Below are positions 35,104 through 45,121 of a stretch of 64,000 nucleotides of DNA, piece after piece. The notes beneath the pieces are model-generated. The model was given only the letters and a program-made list of their open reading frames with translations, searched no databases and was not told where the DNA came from. The translations under genes were made by a program, and so were the position numbers. The first letter of the stretch is position 1, and every line of letters starts with the position of its first letter. The DNA comes from Paenibacillus cymbidii (GTDB lineage Bacteria; Bacillota; Bacilli; Paenibacillales; NBRC-103111): positions 310,001 to 374,000 of the forward strand of contig NZ_SHLX01000001.1 in the NCBI RefSeq assembly GCF_004764705.1, in the 5' to 3' direction.

Positions 35104-35141
35104 CAAGCCTCCCCTTCGGACATGCGGAGGGGAGCTTGTTC
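35102..35141 (+). terminator. Hairpin between pbpB and spoVD
   Basis: AACAAGCCTCCCC pairs with GGGGAGCTTGTT (one bulge) starting in the pbpB stop codon, with a short TTCTAA tail. It probably attenuates read-through from the vegetative division operon into spoVD. Confidence 0.65.
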
Positions 35142-35214
35142 TAACCGGCAAGACCGGCGAATAGTCTGGATATGAAACGATCTGGACGAAGGTGCCGGCT
35201 TGGAGGGATAGGGC

Positions 35215-37194
35215 ATGAGAATGTCGGGTGCGACCGTTCGCCGCAGGCTGTGGTACGCCATGCTTGCCGCGGGCATCCTGTTTGGCGCGATGATTGCAAG
35301 GCTCGGGTATTTGCAGCTGTGGAAAGGGTCCGAGCTGGCTGCGCGGGCGGAGGACTCGTGGCGGCGCAACATTCCGTTCGCGCCGAAGCGGGGCGAAATT
35401 TGGGATCGCGGCGGCGTCAAGCTCGCTTACAATATCAGTTCGCCTACCGTGATGGCGATCCCCGCGCAAGTGAAAAACCCGCAAGAAACGGCCGCCAAAC
35501 TGGCCGCCGCGCTGCAAGCTTCGGAAGAAACGGTGTACAAGCAGATCACGCAGCGCGAAATAATCGTCTACATCAAACCGTCCGGCCGCAAAATTACGGC
35601 CGAAAAGGCGGAGGAAATTCGCCAAATGAATTTGCCCGGCATCGTCGTCACCGAAGACAACAAGCGTTATTACCCGTTCGGTTCGCTTGCTTCGCACATT
35701 CTCGGCGTCACCGGGATCGACAACCAGGGACTCACCGGCGTGGAGGCGAAGTACGACAAGCAACTGACGGGGCTCGCCGGCAGCATCTCGTTTCTGGCTG
35801 ACGGGGCGGGCAGGGAAATGCCGAACTCGACCGACGAATACCGCAAGCCGACGGACGGCATGACGCTGCAGCTGACGATCGACAGCTATATCCAATCGGT
35901 CATGGAGCGCGAGCTCGATCTCGCCATGGCGCAATATCAGGCGGATCACGTCATCGGCATCGCGATGGACCCGAACACCGGCGAAGTGCTGGCGATGGCC
36001 GGCCGGCCGACATTCGACCCGTCGCATTTCCGCGATTATCCATCCGAAGTATTCAACCGCAATTTGCCGATCTGGATGACATACGAGCCGGGCTCAACGT
36101 TCAAAATCATTACGCTCGCCGCCGCGCTGGAAGAAAAGAAAGTGAACCTGACCGGCGAATATTTTCACGATCCGGGCGCGATCGAGGTGGCGGGGGCGCG
36201 GCTGCGCTGCTGGAAAAAAGGCGGCCACGGCAGCGAAACGTTCCTGCAGGTCGTGGAAAACTCGTGCAATCCCGGTTTCGTCGTGATGGGGCAGCGGCTC
36301 GGCAAAGACAAGCTGTTCGAGTTCATCAACAAATTCGGTTTCGGCAAAAAGACCGGCATCGACATCGGCGGCGAAGAAAACGGCATCTTGTTCAAGCCGT
36401 CCAAGGTGGGGCCGGTAGAGTTGGCGACGACGTCGTTCGGCCAAGGGGTGTCGGTGACGCCGATTCAGCAGATCGCCGCCGTTTCGGCCGCCGTCAACGG
36501 CGGCAAGCTGTTCGAGCCGCACGTAGCGCGGGCGTGGTACAACCCCGACACCGGCGAACGCGTCGATTCGGTCGAGCCGAAGCTGGTGCGAACCGTCATC
36601 AGCGAAAACACGTCTCGCCAGGTGCGCGAAGCGCTCGAAAGCGTCGTCGCCAAAGGCACGGGGCGCAACGCTTTCCTCGACGGCTACCGAGTCGGCGGCA
36701 AAACGGGCACCGCGCAGAAAGTGGTCGGCGGTCGTTATTCGCCGAACGAGCACATCGTGTCGTTTGTCGGCTTTGCGCCGGCGGACCGGCCGCGGATCGT
36801 CATTTACATTGCGGTCGACAATCCGCAAGGCATTCAGTTCGGCGGCTTGATCGCCGCGCCGATCGTCAAGAACATCATGGGCGACGTGCTGCGCTACATG
36901 AACGTGCCGCAGAGCAAGGAGCAGATCGAAAAAGAATACCGCTACGGCGAAACCCAAATCGTGGAAGTGCCGCAGCTTGTCGGACGCACGGTGGCGGATA
37001 TTTACGAAGACATGAGCAGCGACTTCGTGCTGGCCAAAGCCGGCAGCGGCAATACCGTCGTCAGCCAGGCGCCGCGGCCGGGGACACGGCTGGAAAAAGG
37101 GTCGACGATCCGCATTTTTCTTTCGGACGCGCCCGGCGCGGTGGCGGCGGCCGAGGCCGAGGCGGATGCGGCGCTTGCGGAAAGCGATAATTAA
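35215..37194 (+). CDS. spoVD: Sporulation-specific PBP SpoVD
   Basis: This 659-residue class B PBP is required for spore cortex synthesis, working with the SEDS polymerase SpoVE. It has an N-terminal anchor (about 13-30), the pedestal motif KRGEIWDRGG, catalytic S294 in GSTFK, the SCN motif at 350-352 and KTGT at 496-499. A single PASTA domain follows (about 580-640), and an Ala/Glu-rich end. The one-PASTA arrangement and the order pbpB-spoVD-murE match B. subtilis. GGAGGGATAGGGC precedes the ATG. Confidence 0.94.
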   Translation: MRMSGATVRRRLWYAMLAAGILFGAMIARLGYLQLWKGSELAARAEDSWRRNIPFAPKRGEIWDRGGVKLAYNISSPTVMAIPAQVKNPQETAAKLAAALQASEETVYKQITQREIIVYIKPSGRKITAEKAEEIRQMNLPGIVVTEDNKRYYPFGSLASHILGVTGIDNQGLTGVEAKYDKQLTGLAGSISFLADGAGREMPNSTDEYRKPTDGMTLQLTIDSYIQSVMERELDLAMAQYQADHVIGIAMDPNTGEVLAMAGRPTFDPSHFRDYPSEVFNRNLPIWMTYEPGSTFKIITLAAALEEKKVNLTGEYFHDPGAIEVAGARLRCWKKGGHGSETFLQVVENSCNPGFVVMGQRLGKDKLFEFINKFGFGKKTGIDIGGEENGILFKPSKVGPVELATTSFGQGVSVTPIQQIAAVSAAVNGGKLFEPHVARAWYNPDTGERVDSVEPKLVRTVISENTSRQVREALESVVAKGTGRNAFLDGYRVGGKTGTAQKVVGGRYSPNEHIVSFVGFAPADRPRIVIYIAVDNPQGIQFGGLIAAPIVKNIMGDVLRYMNVPQSKEQIEKEYRYGETQIVEVPQLVGRTVADIYEDMSSDFVLAKAGSGNTVVSQAPRPGTRLEKGSTIRIFLSDAPGAVAAAEAEADAALAESDN

Positions 37195-37266
37195 TCGGTT
37201 CTCCGTCTATAATGGAAATAACCGGATTTGAAATCCACATTTCACACATTAACGGGAGGCGATCGG

Positions 37267-38769
37267 ATGAAGCTGCGGGAGCTGGCGGAAGGGCTGATCG
37301 GGCACCGAATGATCGGCGACGGCGATACCGAAATCGGGCGGCTGCGCATGGATTCGCGTCAGGTGGGACCCGGCGAGCTGTTCGTCTGTGTGCCGGAAGT
37401 GCCGCATTTGAAATTCAGGGACAGCCATCAGTTTGCCGCCGACGCGGTAAGACGCGGGGCGTCCGCAGTCCTCGCCGAGCGCGAGCTCGATGTCGCGGCG
37501 CCGACGCTGCTCGTGCGCGACGCGCGATATGCGATGGCGTACGCCGCTTGCCGGTTGTACGGTTATCCGAGCCTGTCGCTTCGCGTCATCGGGGTGACGG
37601 GCACGAACGGCAAAACGACAACGTCGCATATCATCGAGCATTTGCTCGAAAGCAGCGGACGCAGGGCAGGCATGATGGGCAATTTTGGGCTCAAAATCGG
37701 CGGCGTCACGAGCGCATCGGATTGGAACACGCAGGAAAGCTGCGAGCTGCAGCGCAGTTTCCGGAGCATCGCCGACGCCGGCGCCGATTACTGCATCATG
37801 GAAGTGTCGTCGCACGGGCTGGCGCTCGGGCGCGTGCTGGGCACGAACTTCGGCACCGGCGTGTTTACGAACCTGACGCAGGACCATCTTGATTTCCATC
37901 TGACGATGGAGCGTTACCGCGCCGCCAAAGGGTTGCTCTTCTCGCGCCTTGGCAACGCGTTCGGGCCGACCTCCGGCGACGCCAAGTACGCCGTGCTCAA
38001 CGCGGATGACGACGCGTCGCGCGAATATCGCGAGCTGACAGCAGCGCAAGTCGTCACCTACGGGATCAGGGAGCAAGCCGATATCCGCGCAACCGACATC
38101 GCCATCACGTCGCGCGGGACGACGTTTCACATCAGCGGCGTTGCCGGCGAAGCGGAAGTGAAGCTTCCGCTGGTCGGCGCTTTTAACGTTTCCAACGCGC
38201 TTGCGGCGGTTGCGGCCGTCTGGCTGGAAGGCGTGCCGCTGGCACAGATCGCGAAGAGCCTGGAGCGGATGGCGATCGTCGAGGGCCGGATGGAGCCGGT
38301 GGACGAAGGCCAGCCGTTTGCCGTTCTCGTCGATTACAGCCATACGCCGGACAGCCTGGAGAATGCGCTCGCCACCATTCGCGGCTTCGCCGACCGACGC
38401 ATCATTACGGTGTTTGGCTGCGGCGGCGACCGCGACCGGGCGAAGCGGCCGATCATGGGCGCCATCGCCGCTTCCTACAGCGATTACGTCATTGTGACGT
38501 CGGACAATCCGCGCACGGAAGACCCGGAAGCGATATTGCGCGAGATCGAGCCGGGCGTGCGCAGAGGCGGCGGCGAAACGCCGGACCGTTACACGCTTGT
38601 TGCCGACCGGCGAGCCGCGATTGAAAAAGCAGTTGAAATGGCAAGCCCCGGCGATGTAGTATTGATTGCGGGAAAAGGTCATGAAACGGTACAGATCGTG
38701 CAAGGCACCACGCATCATTTCGACGATCGGGAAGAAGCGAGAATCGCGTTAAGGGGACGAATCGGTTGA
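37267..38769 (+). CDS. murE: UDP-MurNAc-L-Ala-D-Glu:meso-diaminopimelate ligase
   Basis: This 500-residue cytoplasmic Mur ligase adds the third stem-peptide residue. The P-loop is GVTGTNGKTTTSH; HLDFH-type and central-domain motifs are present, and SDNPRTEDPEAI near residue 425 is the DNPRxE signature for meso-DAP, so the wall is predicted to be DAP-type. ATG 37267 with GGGAGGCGAT is used. The stop overlaps the murF TTG by four bases. Confidence 0.96.
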   Translation: MKLRELAEGLIGHRMIGDGDTEIGRLRMDSRQVGPGELFVCVPEVPHLKFRDSHQFAADAVRRGASAVLAERELDVAAPTLLVRDARYAMAYAACRLYGYPSLSLRVIGVTGTNGKTTTSHIIEHLLESSGRRAGMMGNFGLKIGGVTSASDWNTQESCELQRSFRSIADAGADYCIMEVSSHGLALGRVLGTNFGTGVFTNLTQDHLDFHLTMERYRAAKGLLFSRLGNAFGPTSGDAKYAVLNADDDASREYRELTAAQVVTYGIREQADIRATDIAITSRGTTFHISGVAGEAEVKLPLVGAFNVSNALAAVAAVWLEGVPLAQIAKSLERMAIVEGRMEPVDEGQPFAVLVDYSHTPDSLENALATIRGFADRRIITVFGCGGDRDRAKRPIMGAIAASYSDYVIVTSDNPRTEDPEAILREIEPGVRRGGGETPDRYTLVADRRAAIEKAVEMASPGDVVLIAGKGHETVQIVQGTTHHFDDREEARIALRGRIG

Positions 38770-40172
38770 TTAATAAAACATGGGAGCAAGCGGCCGCAAT
38801 GGCGGGCGGCTTGACGGCCGTCGCCGGCGAAACCGGCGGCAAAGGCCCGGAAGGCGTTGTCATAACCGGCGTGTCGACAGACACCCGCACATTGCGCGCC
38901 GGCAATTTGTTCGTGCCGCTCGTCGGCGAACGATACGACGGCCACGATTATGTCGCCGGCGCCTTCGCCAAAGGAGCGGCGGCAGCGCTGTGGCAGGAGG
39001 ACCGGCCGAACGCGCCGGCAGGCGTGCCGCTTATTCTGGTGCGCGACACGCTGGCTGCGCTGCAGCAGTTGGCCCGATCTTACCGCAGCGAACTGGGCGT
39101 GCGCATCGTCGGCGTCACGGGCAGCAACGGCAAAACGACAACGAAGGACATGATCGCTTCGATTCTGGAAACGACCTACAAAGTGCACAAAACGAAAGGC
39201 AATTTGAACAACCATATCGGATTGCCGCTGACGCTGCTGCAACTGGCGGAAGATACGGAGATGGCCGTGATCGAAATGGGCATGAGCGGACGGGGCGAAA
39301 TCGAGCTGCTGACGAAGCTGGCGCGGCCGGAAACGGCGATCGTCACGAATATCGGCGAATCGCACCTGATGCAGCTTGGCTCCCGGCAGGCAATAGCGGA
39401 AGCGAAGACGGAAATCTTGTCCGGTCTCACGATCGGGGGCTTGTTCATCTACAACGGCGACGAGCCTTTGCTTGAAGCCGCGCTGGCAACGGCGGAGCGC
39501 CCGGAATCGATGCTGACGCTGCGGTTCGGGGCGGGAGCGGACAACGACCTGTATCCGACCGCGATGATCCAGGACGAAAACGGCACGTTTTTTCAGACGA
39601 ATTTGCCCGATTCGCCGAATTACTACATTCCGCTGCTGGGCCGCCACAACGTCATCAATGCGCTGGCCGCCATCGCCGCCGGCAAATACATGGGCGTGAC
39701 GAGCGCAGACATCGCCCGGGGACTGCGTTCCTTCGAGGCGACAAGCATGCGCATCGAGAAGCTTGCGGCCGCCAGCGGCGCCACGATTTTGAACGACGCG
39801 TACAATGCCAGTCCGACTTCGATGCGCGCGGCGGTGACGCTGCTGAACGAACTGCGCGGCTATCACCGCAAAATCGCCGTGCTTGGCGACATGCTTGAAC
39901 TCGGCCCGGACGAAGTCGAATTCCACCGCGAAATCGGCGAACTGATCGATCCGGCGGAAGTGCAGGAAGTGTACGTGTACGGCACGCTAGGCCGGCAGAT
40001 CGGCGAAGCGGCGCTGACGCGATACCCCGCGTCGCGCGTGCACGTTTTCGCGGACAAGGTGCGGCTGATCGCGCAGTTGCGCGAAACGGTCGGCGCGGGA
40101 GACGCAGTGCTCGTCAAGGCTTCGCGCGGCATGAAACTGGAAGAAGTCGTGCAGGCGCTCCTGGCCGCTTGA
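38766..40172 (+). CDS. murF: UDP-MurNAc-tripeptide:D-Ala-D-Ala ligase
   Basis: This 468-residue ligase completes the pentapeptide. It has GVTGSNGKTTTKD, KTKGNLNNHIGLPLTLL, EMGMSGRGEI and LNDAYNASPTSMRAA. It starts with TTG 38766 inside the murE stop (TTGA overlap), implying translational coupling. The length is usual. Confidence 0.96.
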   Translation: MINKTWEQAAAMAGGLTAVAGETGGKGPEGVVITGVSTDTRTLRAGNLFVPLVGERYDGHDYVAGAFAKGAAAALWQEDRPNAPAGVPLILVRDTLAALQQLARSYRSELGVRIVGVTGSNGKTTTKDMIASILETTYKVHKTKGNLNNHIGLPLTLLQLAEDTEMAVIEMGMSGRGEIELLTKLARPETAIVTNIGESHLMQLGSRQAIAEAKTEILSGLTIGGLFIYNGDEPLLEAALATAERPESMLTLRFGAGADNDLYPTAMIQDENGTFFQTNLPDSPNYYIPLLGRHNVINALAAIAAGKYMGVTSADIARGLRSFEATSMRIEKLAAASGATILNDAYNASPTSMRAAVTLLNELRGYHRKIAVLGDMLELGPDEVEFHREIGELIDPAEVQEVYVYGTLGRQIGEAALTRYPASRVHVFADKVRLIAQLRETVGAGDAVLVKASRGMKLEEVVQALLAA

Positions 40173-40191
40173 GGAGATGGGGGAATAATCG

Positions 40192-41157
40192 ATGATCGGC
40201 TATAAAGAGATTTTGTTTCCGCTGGGGGCGGCGTTTTTGCTTGCGATCATCGCCGCGCCGCTGCTCATTCCGCTGCTGCGCCGGCTCAAGTTCGGGCAGC
40301 AGATCCGCACGGACGGGCCGCAAGGACATTTGAAGAAAGCCGGCACGCCGACGATGGGCGGCACAATCATCATGCTGGCGCTGGCGGTCGCAACGCTCCG
40401 CTTCGCCGACAAGAACGAGTCGCTGACGGTGCTGCTGGTCGCCGCGCTCGGTTTTGGCCTGATCGGCTTTCTCGACGATTACATCAAGATATTGTTCAAA
40501 CGCTCGCTGGGGCTGACCGCCCGGCAGAAGCTGCTCGGACAGCTGATCATTTCCGCTGTCGTCTGTTATTATTTGCACCAGATGGGGCATTCGACCGATA
40601 TCGCCATCCCGTTCACGGACGTGTCGCTGTCGCTCGGCTGGTTTTATTACCCGTTTGTGGTGTTCATGATGCTGGCGACGACGAACGGCGTCAATTTCAC
40701 CGACGGGCTCGACGGGCTGCTGTCGGGGACGAGCGCCATCGCGTTCGGCGCCTACATCATTATCGCCATGCAGGCGCACCAGCCGGAATCGGCCGTGTTC
40801 TCGGCAGCGATGGTCGGCGCGGTGCTCGGCTTCCTCGTCTTTAACGCCCATCCGGCCAAAGTGTTCATGGGCGACACCGGTTCGCTCGGCATCGGCGGCG
40901 GATTGGCTGCCGTCGCCGTGCTGACGAAGGCGGAACTGCTGCTCGTCATTATTGGCGGCGTGTTCGTCGTTGAAGTGCTGTCGGTCATGATTCAGGTGAC
41001 ATCGTTCAAGACGCGGGGCAAACGCATATTCAAAATGAGCCCGATCCACCATCATTTCGAGCTGGTCGGCTGGTCGGAGTGGCGTGTCGTCACGACGTTC
41101 TGGGCGGCGGGCATCGTGCTTGCGGGCATCGGACTTTATATAAACGAGGTGTTTTAA
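40192..41157 (+). CDS. mraY: Phospho-N-acetylmuramoyl-pentapeptide transferase MraY
   Basis: This 321-residue, ten-helix membrane enzyme makes lipid I from UDP-MurNAc-pentapeptide and undecaprenyl phosphate. Key motifs are [18 protein letters not shown] (catalytic Asp pair), [21 protein letters not shown] and the cytoplasmic loop [28 protein letters not shown] precedes the start. Confidence 0.97.
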   Translation: MIGYKEILFPLGAAFLLAIIAAPLLIPLLRRLKFGQQIRTDGPQGHLKKAGTPTMGGTIIMLALAVATLRFADKNESLTVLLVAALGFGLIGFLDDYIKILFKRSLGLTARQKLLGQLIISAVVCYYLHQMGHSTDIAIPFTDVSLSLGWFYYPFVVFMMLATTNGVNFTDGLDGLLSGTSAIAFGAYIIIAMQAHQPESAVFSAAMVGAVLGFLVFNAHPAKVFMGDTGSLGIGGGLAAVAVLTKAELLLVIIGGVFVVEVLSVMIQVTSFKTRGKRIFKMSPIHHHFELVGWSEWRVVTTFWAAGIVLAGIGLYINEVF

Positions 41158-41160
41158 TCC

Positions 41161-42549
41161 ATGTTGCATCCTGATCGCTACAAAGGCAAGCGGGTCGTCG
41201 TGCTCGGCCTGGCGCGCAGCGGCATCGCGGTGGCCAAGCTGTTTCACGAGTGCGGCGCGATCGTCACCGTCAACGACAGGAAAGAACGGGACGCGTGCCC
41301 GGAAGCCGGCGAACTGGAAGCGCTTGGCATCGACGTCGTGTGCGGCGGGCATCCGTTGTCTTTGATCGATGAACAAGTAGCGCTGGTGGTGAAAAACCCC
41401 GGCATTTTTTATTCGTCGCCGCCTGTAGCCCGGGCGCTCGAGCTTGGCATCGAAGTGGTGACCGAAGTGGAAGTGGCGTCGCATATTTGCGCCGCGCCGA
41501 TCATCGGCATCACCGGCTCGAATGGCAAAACGACAACCACGACGTGGATCGGCCGCATGCTCGAGGAAGCGGAGATGGCTCCGATCGTCGCCGGCAACAT
41601 CGGCCGCGCGTTTTGCGACGCCGCCCGCGACGCGACGGAACAGAACCGGATGGTCGTCGAACTGAGCAGCTTTCAATTGAAAGGCACGTCGTCGTTCCGG
41701 CCGCATATCGCTTGCCTGCTCAATGTATATGAGACGCATCTGGACTATCACGACGGCATGGACGATTACGTCGCTTCCAAGCTGAAGCTGTTTGCGAACC
41801 AGACGGAGGACGACTTTGCCGTGCTGAACGCCGACGATGCCGTCTGCCGCGCCATAGCGCCGGGATTGGCGGCGCGCAAGCTGCCGTTCTCGCGCACGCA
41901 GCAGCTGGAGTTCGGCGTTTTCGTCGCGGACGGCCGCATCGTTTATCGCGACGCCGTCGGCTTCGCTCATCCGGTACTGCCGGTGGAAGAAATTGGAATT
42001 CCCGGTGCGCACAACATTGAGAATGCGCTGGCCGCCACTGCGGCAGCGCTCGCCGTCGGAGCGCCGGTCACGGCGATCGCCAAGGCGCTGCGCGAATTTC
42101 ACGGCGTCGAGCACCGGCTCGAATTCGTGGCGCAGCAAGGCGGCGTCACGTTCATCAACGGTTCGAAGGCGACCAATCCGGCGGCGACGATCAAGGATAT
42201 CGAGTCGTACGCGCAGCCGATCGTATTGATCGCCGGCGGGCAGGAGCGGCGTATGGAGTACGACGATTTGCTGCCGTATTTCCGCTCGCGGGTGAAAGCC
42301 GTTATCGCCATCGGCGAAACGAAGGAAAAAATCGCCCGCGTCGCCCGGGATGCAGGAATCAGATCGGTAGTCCTGGTCGATAATGCTAACAGTCCGCGCG
42401 ACACGATGGCGATCGCCGTGCGATCGGCTCGCGAAGCCGCGGGCCCGGGCGACGTTGTGCTGTTCTCCCCCGCATGTGCCAGCTGGGACATGTTCGCCTC
42501 TTACGAGGAGCGGGGTAGCATGTTTAAACAGTCCGTGCATAACCTGTAA
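41161..42549 (+). CDS. murD: UDP-MurNAc-L-alanine:D-glutamate ligase
   Basis: This 462-residue Mur ligase adds D-Glu. It has the N-terminal Rossmann-like VVVLGLARSGIAVAKL, the P-loop GITGSNGKTTTTTW, the central ELSSFQL and the C-terminal FINGSKATNPAAT. It follows mraY by three bases. A repeat element separates it from spoVE. Confidence 0.96.
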   Translation: MLHPDRYKGKRVVVLGLARSGIAVAKLFHECGAIVTVNDRKERDACPEAGELEALGIDVVCGGHPLSLIDEQVALVVKNPGIFYSSPPVARALELGIEVVTEVEVASHICAAPIIGITGSNGKTTTTTWIGRMLEEAEMAPIVAGNIGRAFCDAARDATEQNRMVVELSSFQLKGTSSFRPHIACLLNVYETHLDYHDGMDDYVASKLKLFANQTEDDFAVLNADDAVCRAIAPGLAARKLPFSRTQQLEFGVFVADGRIVYRDAVGFAHPVLPVEEIGIPGAHNIENALAATAAALAVGAPVTAIAKALREFHGVEHRLEFVAQQGGVTFINGSKATNPAATIKDIESYAQPIVLIAGGQERRMEYDDLLPYFRSRVKAVIAIGETKEKIARVARDAGIRSVVLVDNANSPRDTMAIAVRSAREAAGPGDVVLFSPACASWDMFASYEERGSMFKQSVHNL

Positions 42550-42582
42550 ATAGGGGACAAGCGGCGGCTCATTGCCCGCTCC

Positions 42583-42747
42583 TGGGGTGTGTCTGGAAGC
42601 CCCGAAGACAGCAGATTGTGCCGAATTTTCGTTCCATGCAAGGAAGTTTTGCGCAGGCTTACCGGGGGTAAGTCAAGCAAAAGTGACGCAGCAGGGGGCG
42701 AAAAGGCGGTGCAAGATGCACCTGAGCGGGTTTCCAGACACACCCAA
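42583..42747 (+). repeat. Repeat element copy B (165 bp) with terminal inverted repeats
   Basis: The ends TGGGGTGTGTCTGGAAGCCC and GGGTTTCCAGACACACCCAA match as inverted repeats at 18 of 20 positions. The body is shared, in opposite orientation, with 25269-25425. The interval lies between murD and spoVE, ends 36 bases before the spoVE ATG and contains no convincing gene. A small non-autonomous mobile element is the likeliest explanation. Confidence 0.8.
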
Positions 42748-42782
42748 GCTTGCCCACTATCGGGGCTCGAGGTGACGGACTT

Positions 42783-43877
42783 ATGGGCAAAGCGCGTTCC
42801 GCGCCCGATTTCGTGCTGATGGCGGCGACGCTGATGCTGCTGGCCATCGGCGTGGTGATGGTGTACAGCGCCAGCGCGGTGCTGGCTTATCACGATTTCG
42901 GCGATTATTTTTATTACCTGAAACGCCAGCTGCTGTTCGCCGGTCTCGGCGTCGCCGCGATGATCACGACGATGAACGTCGACTATTGGGTATGGAAGAA
43001 ATACGCCAAACTGGCCCTGATCGTCTGCTTCGCCCTGCTGGTCATCGTGCTGATCCCCGGCATCGGCGTCGTCCGCGGGGGCGCGCGCAGCTGGCTTGGC
43101 ATTGGCTCGTTCGGCATTCAGCCGTCGGAGTTCATGAAGATGGGGATTGTCGTTTATTTGGCCAAGCTCTTGTCCGAGGAGTGGAGCTTAAGCCGGTTTT
43201 TCAAAGGGTTGCTGCCGCCGCTCGGGATCGTCGGCGCCGCGTTTGGGCTGATTATGCTGCAGCCGGATCTCGGCACCGGCGTCGTGATGGTCGGCGCCGC
43301 CATGCTGATCCTGTTCGCCGCCGGCGCCAGGCTGCCGCATTTGGCCGGACTCGGCGCCCTTGGGCTTGCCGGCTTCGTGGGGCTGATTGCGGCGGCGCCG
43401 TACCGGCTGCAGCGCATTACCGGTTTCCTCAATCCGTGGTCCGACCCGCTCGGCACCGGCTATCAAATCATTCAATCGTTATACGCCATCGGTCCCGGCG
43501 GGCTTGTCGGCCTGGGGCTCGGCATGAGCCGGCAGAAATACAGCTATTTGCCCGAACCGCAAACCGATTTTATCTTCGCCATCGTCGGCGAGGAGCTCGG
43601 CTTTATCGGCGGCGCCTTCGTGCTGGGGCTGTTCGCGCTTGTCGTCTGGCGCGGCATGCGCACGGCGATTACGGCGCCGGACGCATTCGGCGGCCTGCTC
43701 GCCGCCGGCATCGTCGGCATCATAGCGGTGCAGGTCATCATCAACATCGGCGTCGTCATCGGCATGTTCCCGGTAACGGGCATTACGCTGCCGCTTATCA
43801 GCGCCGGCGGCTCGTCGCTGACGCTGATGCTGACCGCCATCGGCATCCTGCTCAACATATCGCGATACGCGAGGTGA
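42783..43877 (+). CDS. spoVE: SEDS family peptidoglycan polymerase SpoVE (FtsW/RodA family)
   Basis: This 364-residue, ten-helix glycosyltransferase polymerises lipid II. SEDS motifs are present: VYSASAVLAY, GGARSWLGIGSFGIQPSEF, MLQPDLGTGVV, LPEPQTDFIFAIVGEELGF and GMFPVTGITLPLISAGGSS. The position between murD and murG and the presence of spoVD upstream identify it as SpoVE rather than FtsW; in this lineage it could also serve vegetative division. GAGGTGACGG precedes ATG 42783. Confidence 0.92.
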   Translation: MGKARSAPDFVLMAATLMLLAIGVVMVYSASAVLAYHDFGDYFYYLKRQLLFAGLGVAAMITTMNVDYWVWKKYAKLALIVCFALLVIVLIPGIGVVRGGARSWLGIGSFGIQPSEFMKMGIVVYLAKLLSEEWSLSRFFKGLLPPLGIVGAAFGLIMLQPDLGTGVVMVGAAMLILFAAGARLPHLAGLGALGLAGFVGLIAAAPYRLQRITGFLNPWSDPLGTGYQIIQSLYAIGPGGLVGLGLGMSRQKYSYLPEPQTDFIFAIVGEELGFIGGAFVLGLFALVVWRGMRTAITAPDAFGGLLAAGIVGIIAVQVIINIGVVIGMFPVTGITLPLISAGGSSLTLMLTAIGILLNISRYAR

Positions 43878-43884
43878 ATCGCCC

Positions 43885-44952
43885 GTGCGCACGATCGTAT
43901 TTACCGGCGGCGGTTCGGCGGGGCACGTGACGCCCAACGTCGCGCTGATCGACGCCTTCCGCCGCCAGAACTGGACCATGCATTACATCGGCTCCGCCGC
44001 CGGCATCGAAAAAGGGATTATCGCCGAAACGGGCGTCCCGTTTCATGCCATCTCCTCCGGCAAGCTGCGCCGTTATTTTGATTTGAAGAACGCCAAAGAC
44101 CCGTTCAAGGTGGTCAAGGGCGTGTTCGACGCGTTCCGGCTTCTGCGCAGGCTGAAGCCGGACGTCGTCTTTTCCAAGGGCGGTTTCGTTTCGGTTCCCG
44201 TTGTTATCGCCGCCTGGCTGCGCCGCATTCCCGTGCTCATTCACGAATCCGATTATACCCCGGGCCTGGCCAACAAGCTGTCCGTTCCGTTCGCTCGCCA
44301 CGTATGCGTCACGTTCCCGGAAACGGCGCCGCACGTGCCGGGCGGCAAGGCGGTCGTAACCGGGCTGCCGATCCGCAGCGGCCTGCTCGCCGGCAAGCCG
44401 GAGCGGGGGCGGGCGCTGTGCGACTTCGCCGGCACGCGGCCGGTCGTGCTCGTCATGGGCGGCAGCCTCGGCGCGCGCACGATCAACGACGCCGTTCGCG
44501 CCAACTTGCGCGGGCTGCTCACCTCGTACCAGATCGTACATTTGTGCGGCAAAGGCAATCTCGACGATTCGCTGAACGGGATTCAAGGGTATAGGCAATA
44601 CGAATACGTGTCGAAGGAGCTGCCGGATCTGCTGGCGGCGGCCGACATGGTCGTATCGCGCGCGGGGGCGACGTCGATTTACGAATTTCTCGCGCTGCGC
44701 AAGCCGATGCTGCTTGTACCGCTGTCGCTGGCGCAGAGCCGGGGCGATCAGCTGCTGAACGCCGACTCGTTCGTCAAGGCCGGCTTCGCCCGCAAGCTGC
44801 CCGACGAACAGCTTGACGCGGCGTCGCTGGCGCGCGAGCTTGCGGCGCTGTGGGCGGATCGGGAGGCGCATGCGCGCGCGTTGACCGCCCAGGCGCAGGC
44901 GGACGCGACGCAAACGATCGTCGAGCTGATCGTGCGGACGGCGCGGCAATAA
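43885..44952 (+). CDS. murG: Undecaprenyldiphospho-muramoylpentapeptide GlcNAc-transferase MurG
   Basis: This 355-residue GT28 enzyme converts lipid I to lipid II at the inner membrane face. The N-terminal TGGGSAGHVTPN, central HESDYTPGLANKL and C-terminal VSRAGATSIYEFLALRKPMLLVP match the family; the glycine-rich loop and the UDP-GlcNAc site are intact. The start is GTG 43885, seven bases after spoVE. Confidence 0.96.
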   Translation: MRTIVFTGGGSAGHVTPNVALIDAFRRQNWTMHYIGSAAGIEKGIIAETGVPFHAISSGKLRRYFDLKNAKDPFKVVKGVFDAFRLLRRLKPDVVFSKGGFVSVPVVIAAWLRRIPVLIHESDYTPGLANKLSVPFARHVCVTFPETAPHVPGGKAVVTGLPIRSGLLAGKPERGRALCDFAGTRPVVLVMGGSLGARTINDAVRANLRGLLTSYQIVHLCGKGNLDDSLNGIQGYRQYEYVSKELPDLLAAADMVVSRAGATSIYEFLALRKPMLLVPLSLAQSRGDQLLNADSFVKAGFARKLPDEQLDAASLARELAALWADREAHARALTAQAQADATQTIVELIVRTARQ

Positions 44953-45121
44953 CGCCTTGTTTTGTGCCGGTGTAAACTCTATGAATCAGCGCCGCGAGGA
45001 TCGGAAGCTTGCAAAAGTAGCTGGGCGTTTGTCACACTCCCGGCCGATTTACATAGACTACACTATATCCGTGACCGATTTCCGCTCATACGGCGCGAAA
45101 CACGCGAAGGAGGAAAAAAGC

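Noticed and set aside
45000..45121. Possible sigma-K-like promoter (CATAGACTA) before murB
   Set aside because: The motif is weak and short, the -35 is not distinctive, and murB is needed in growth; the match is likely chance.
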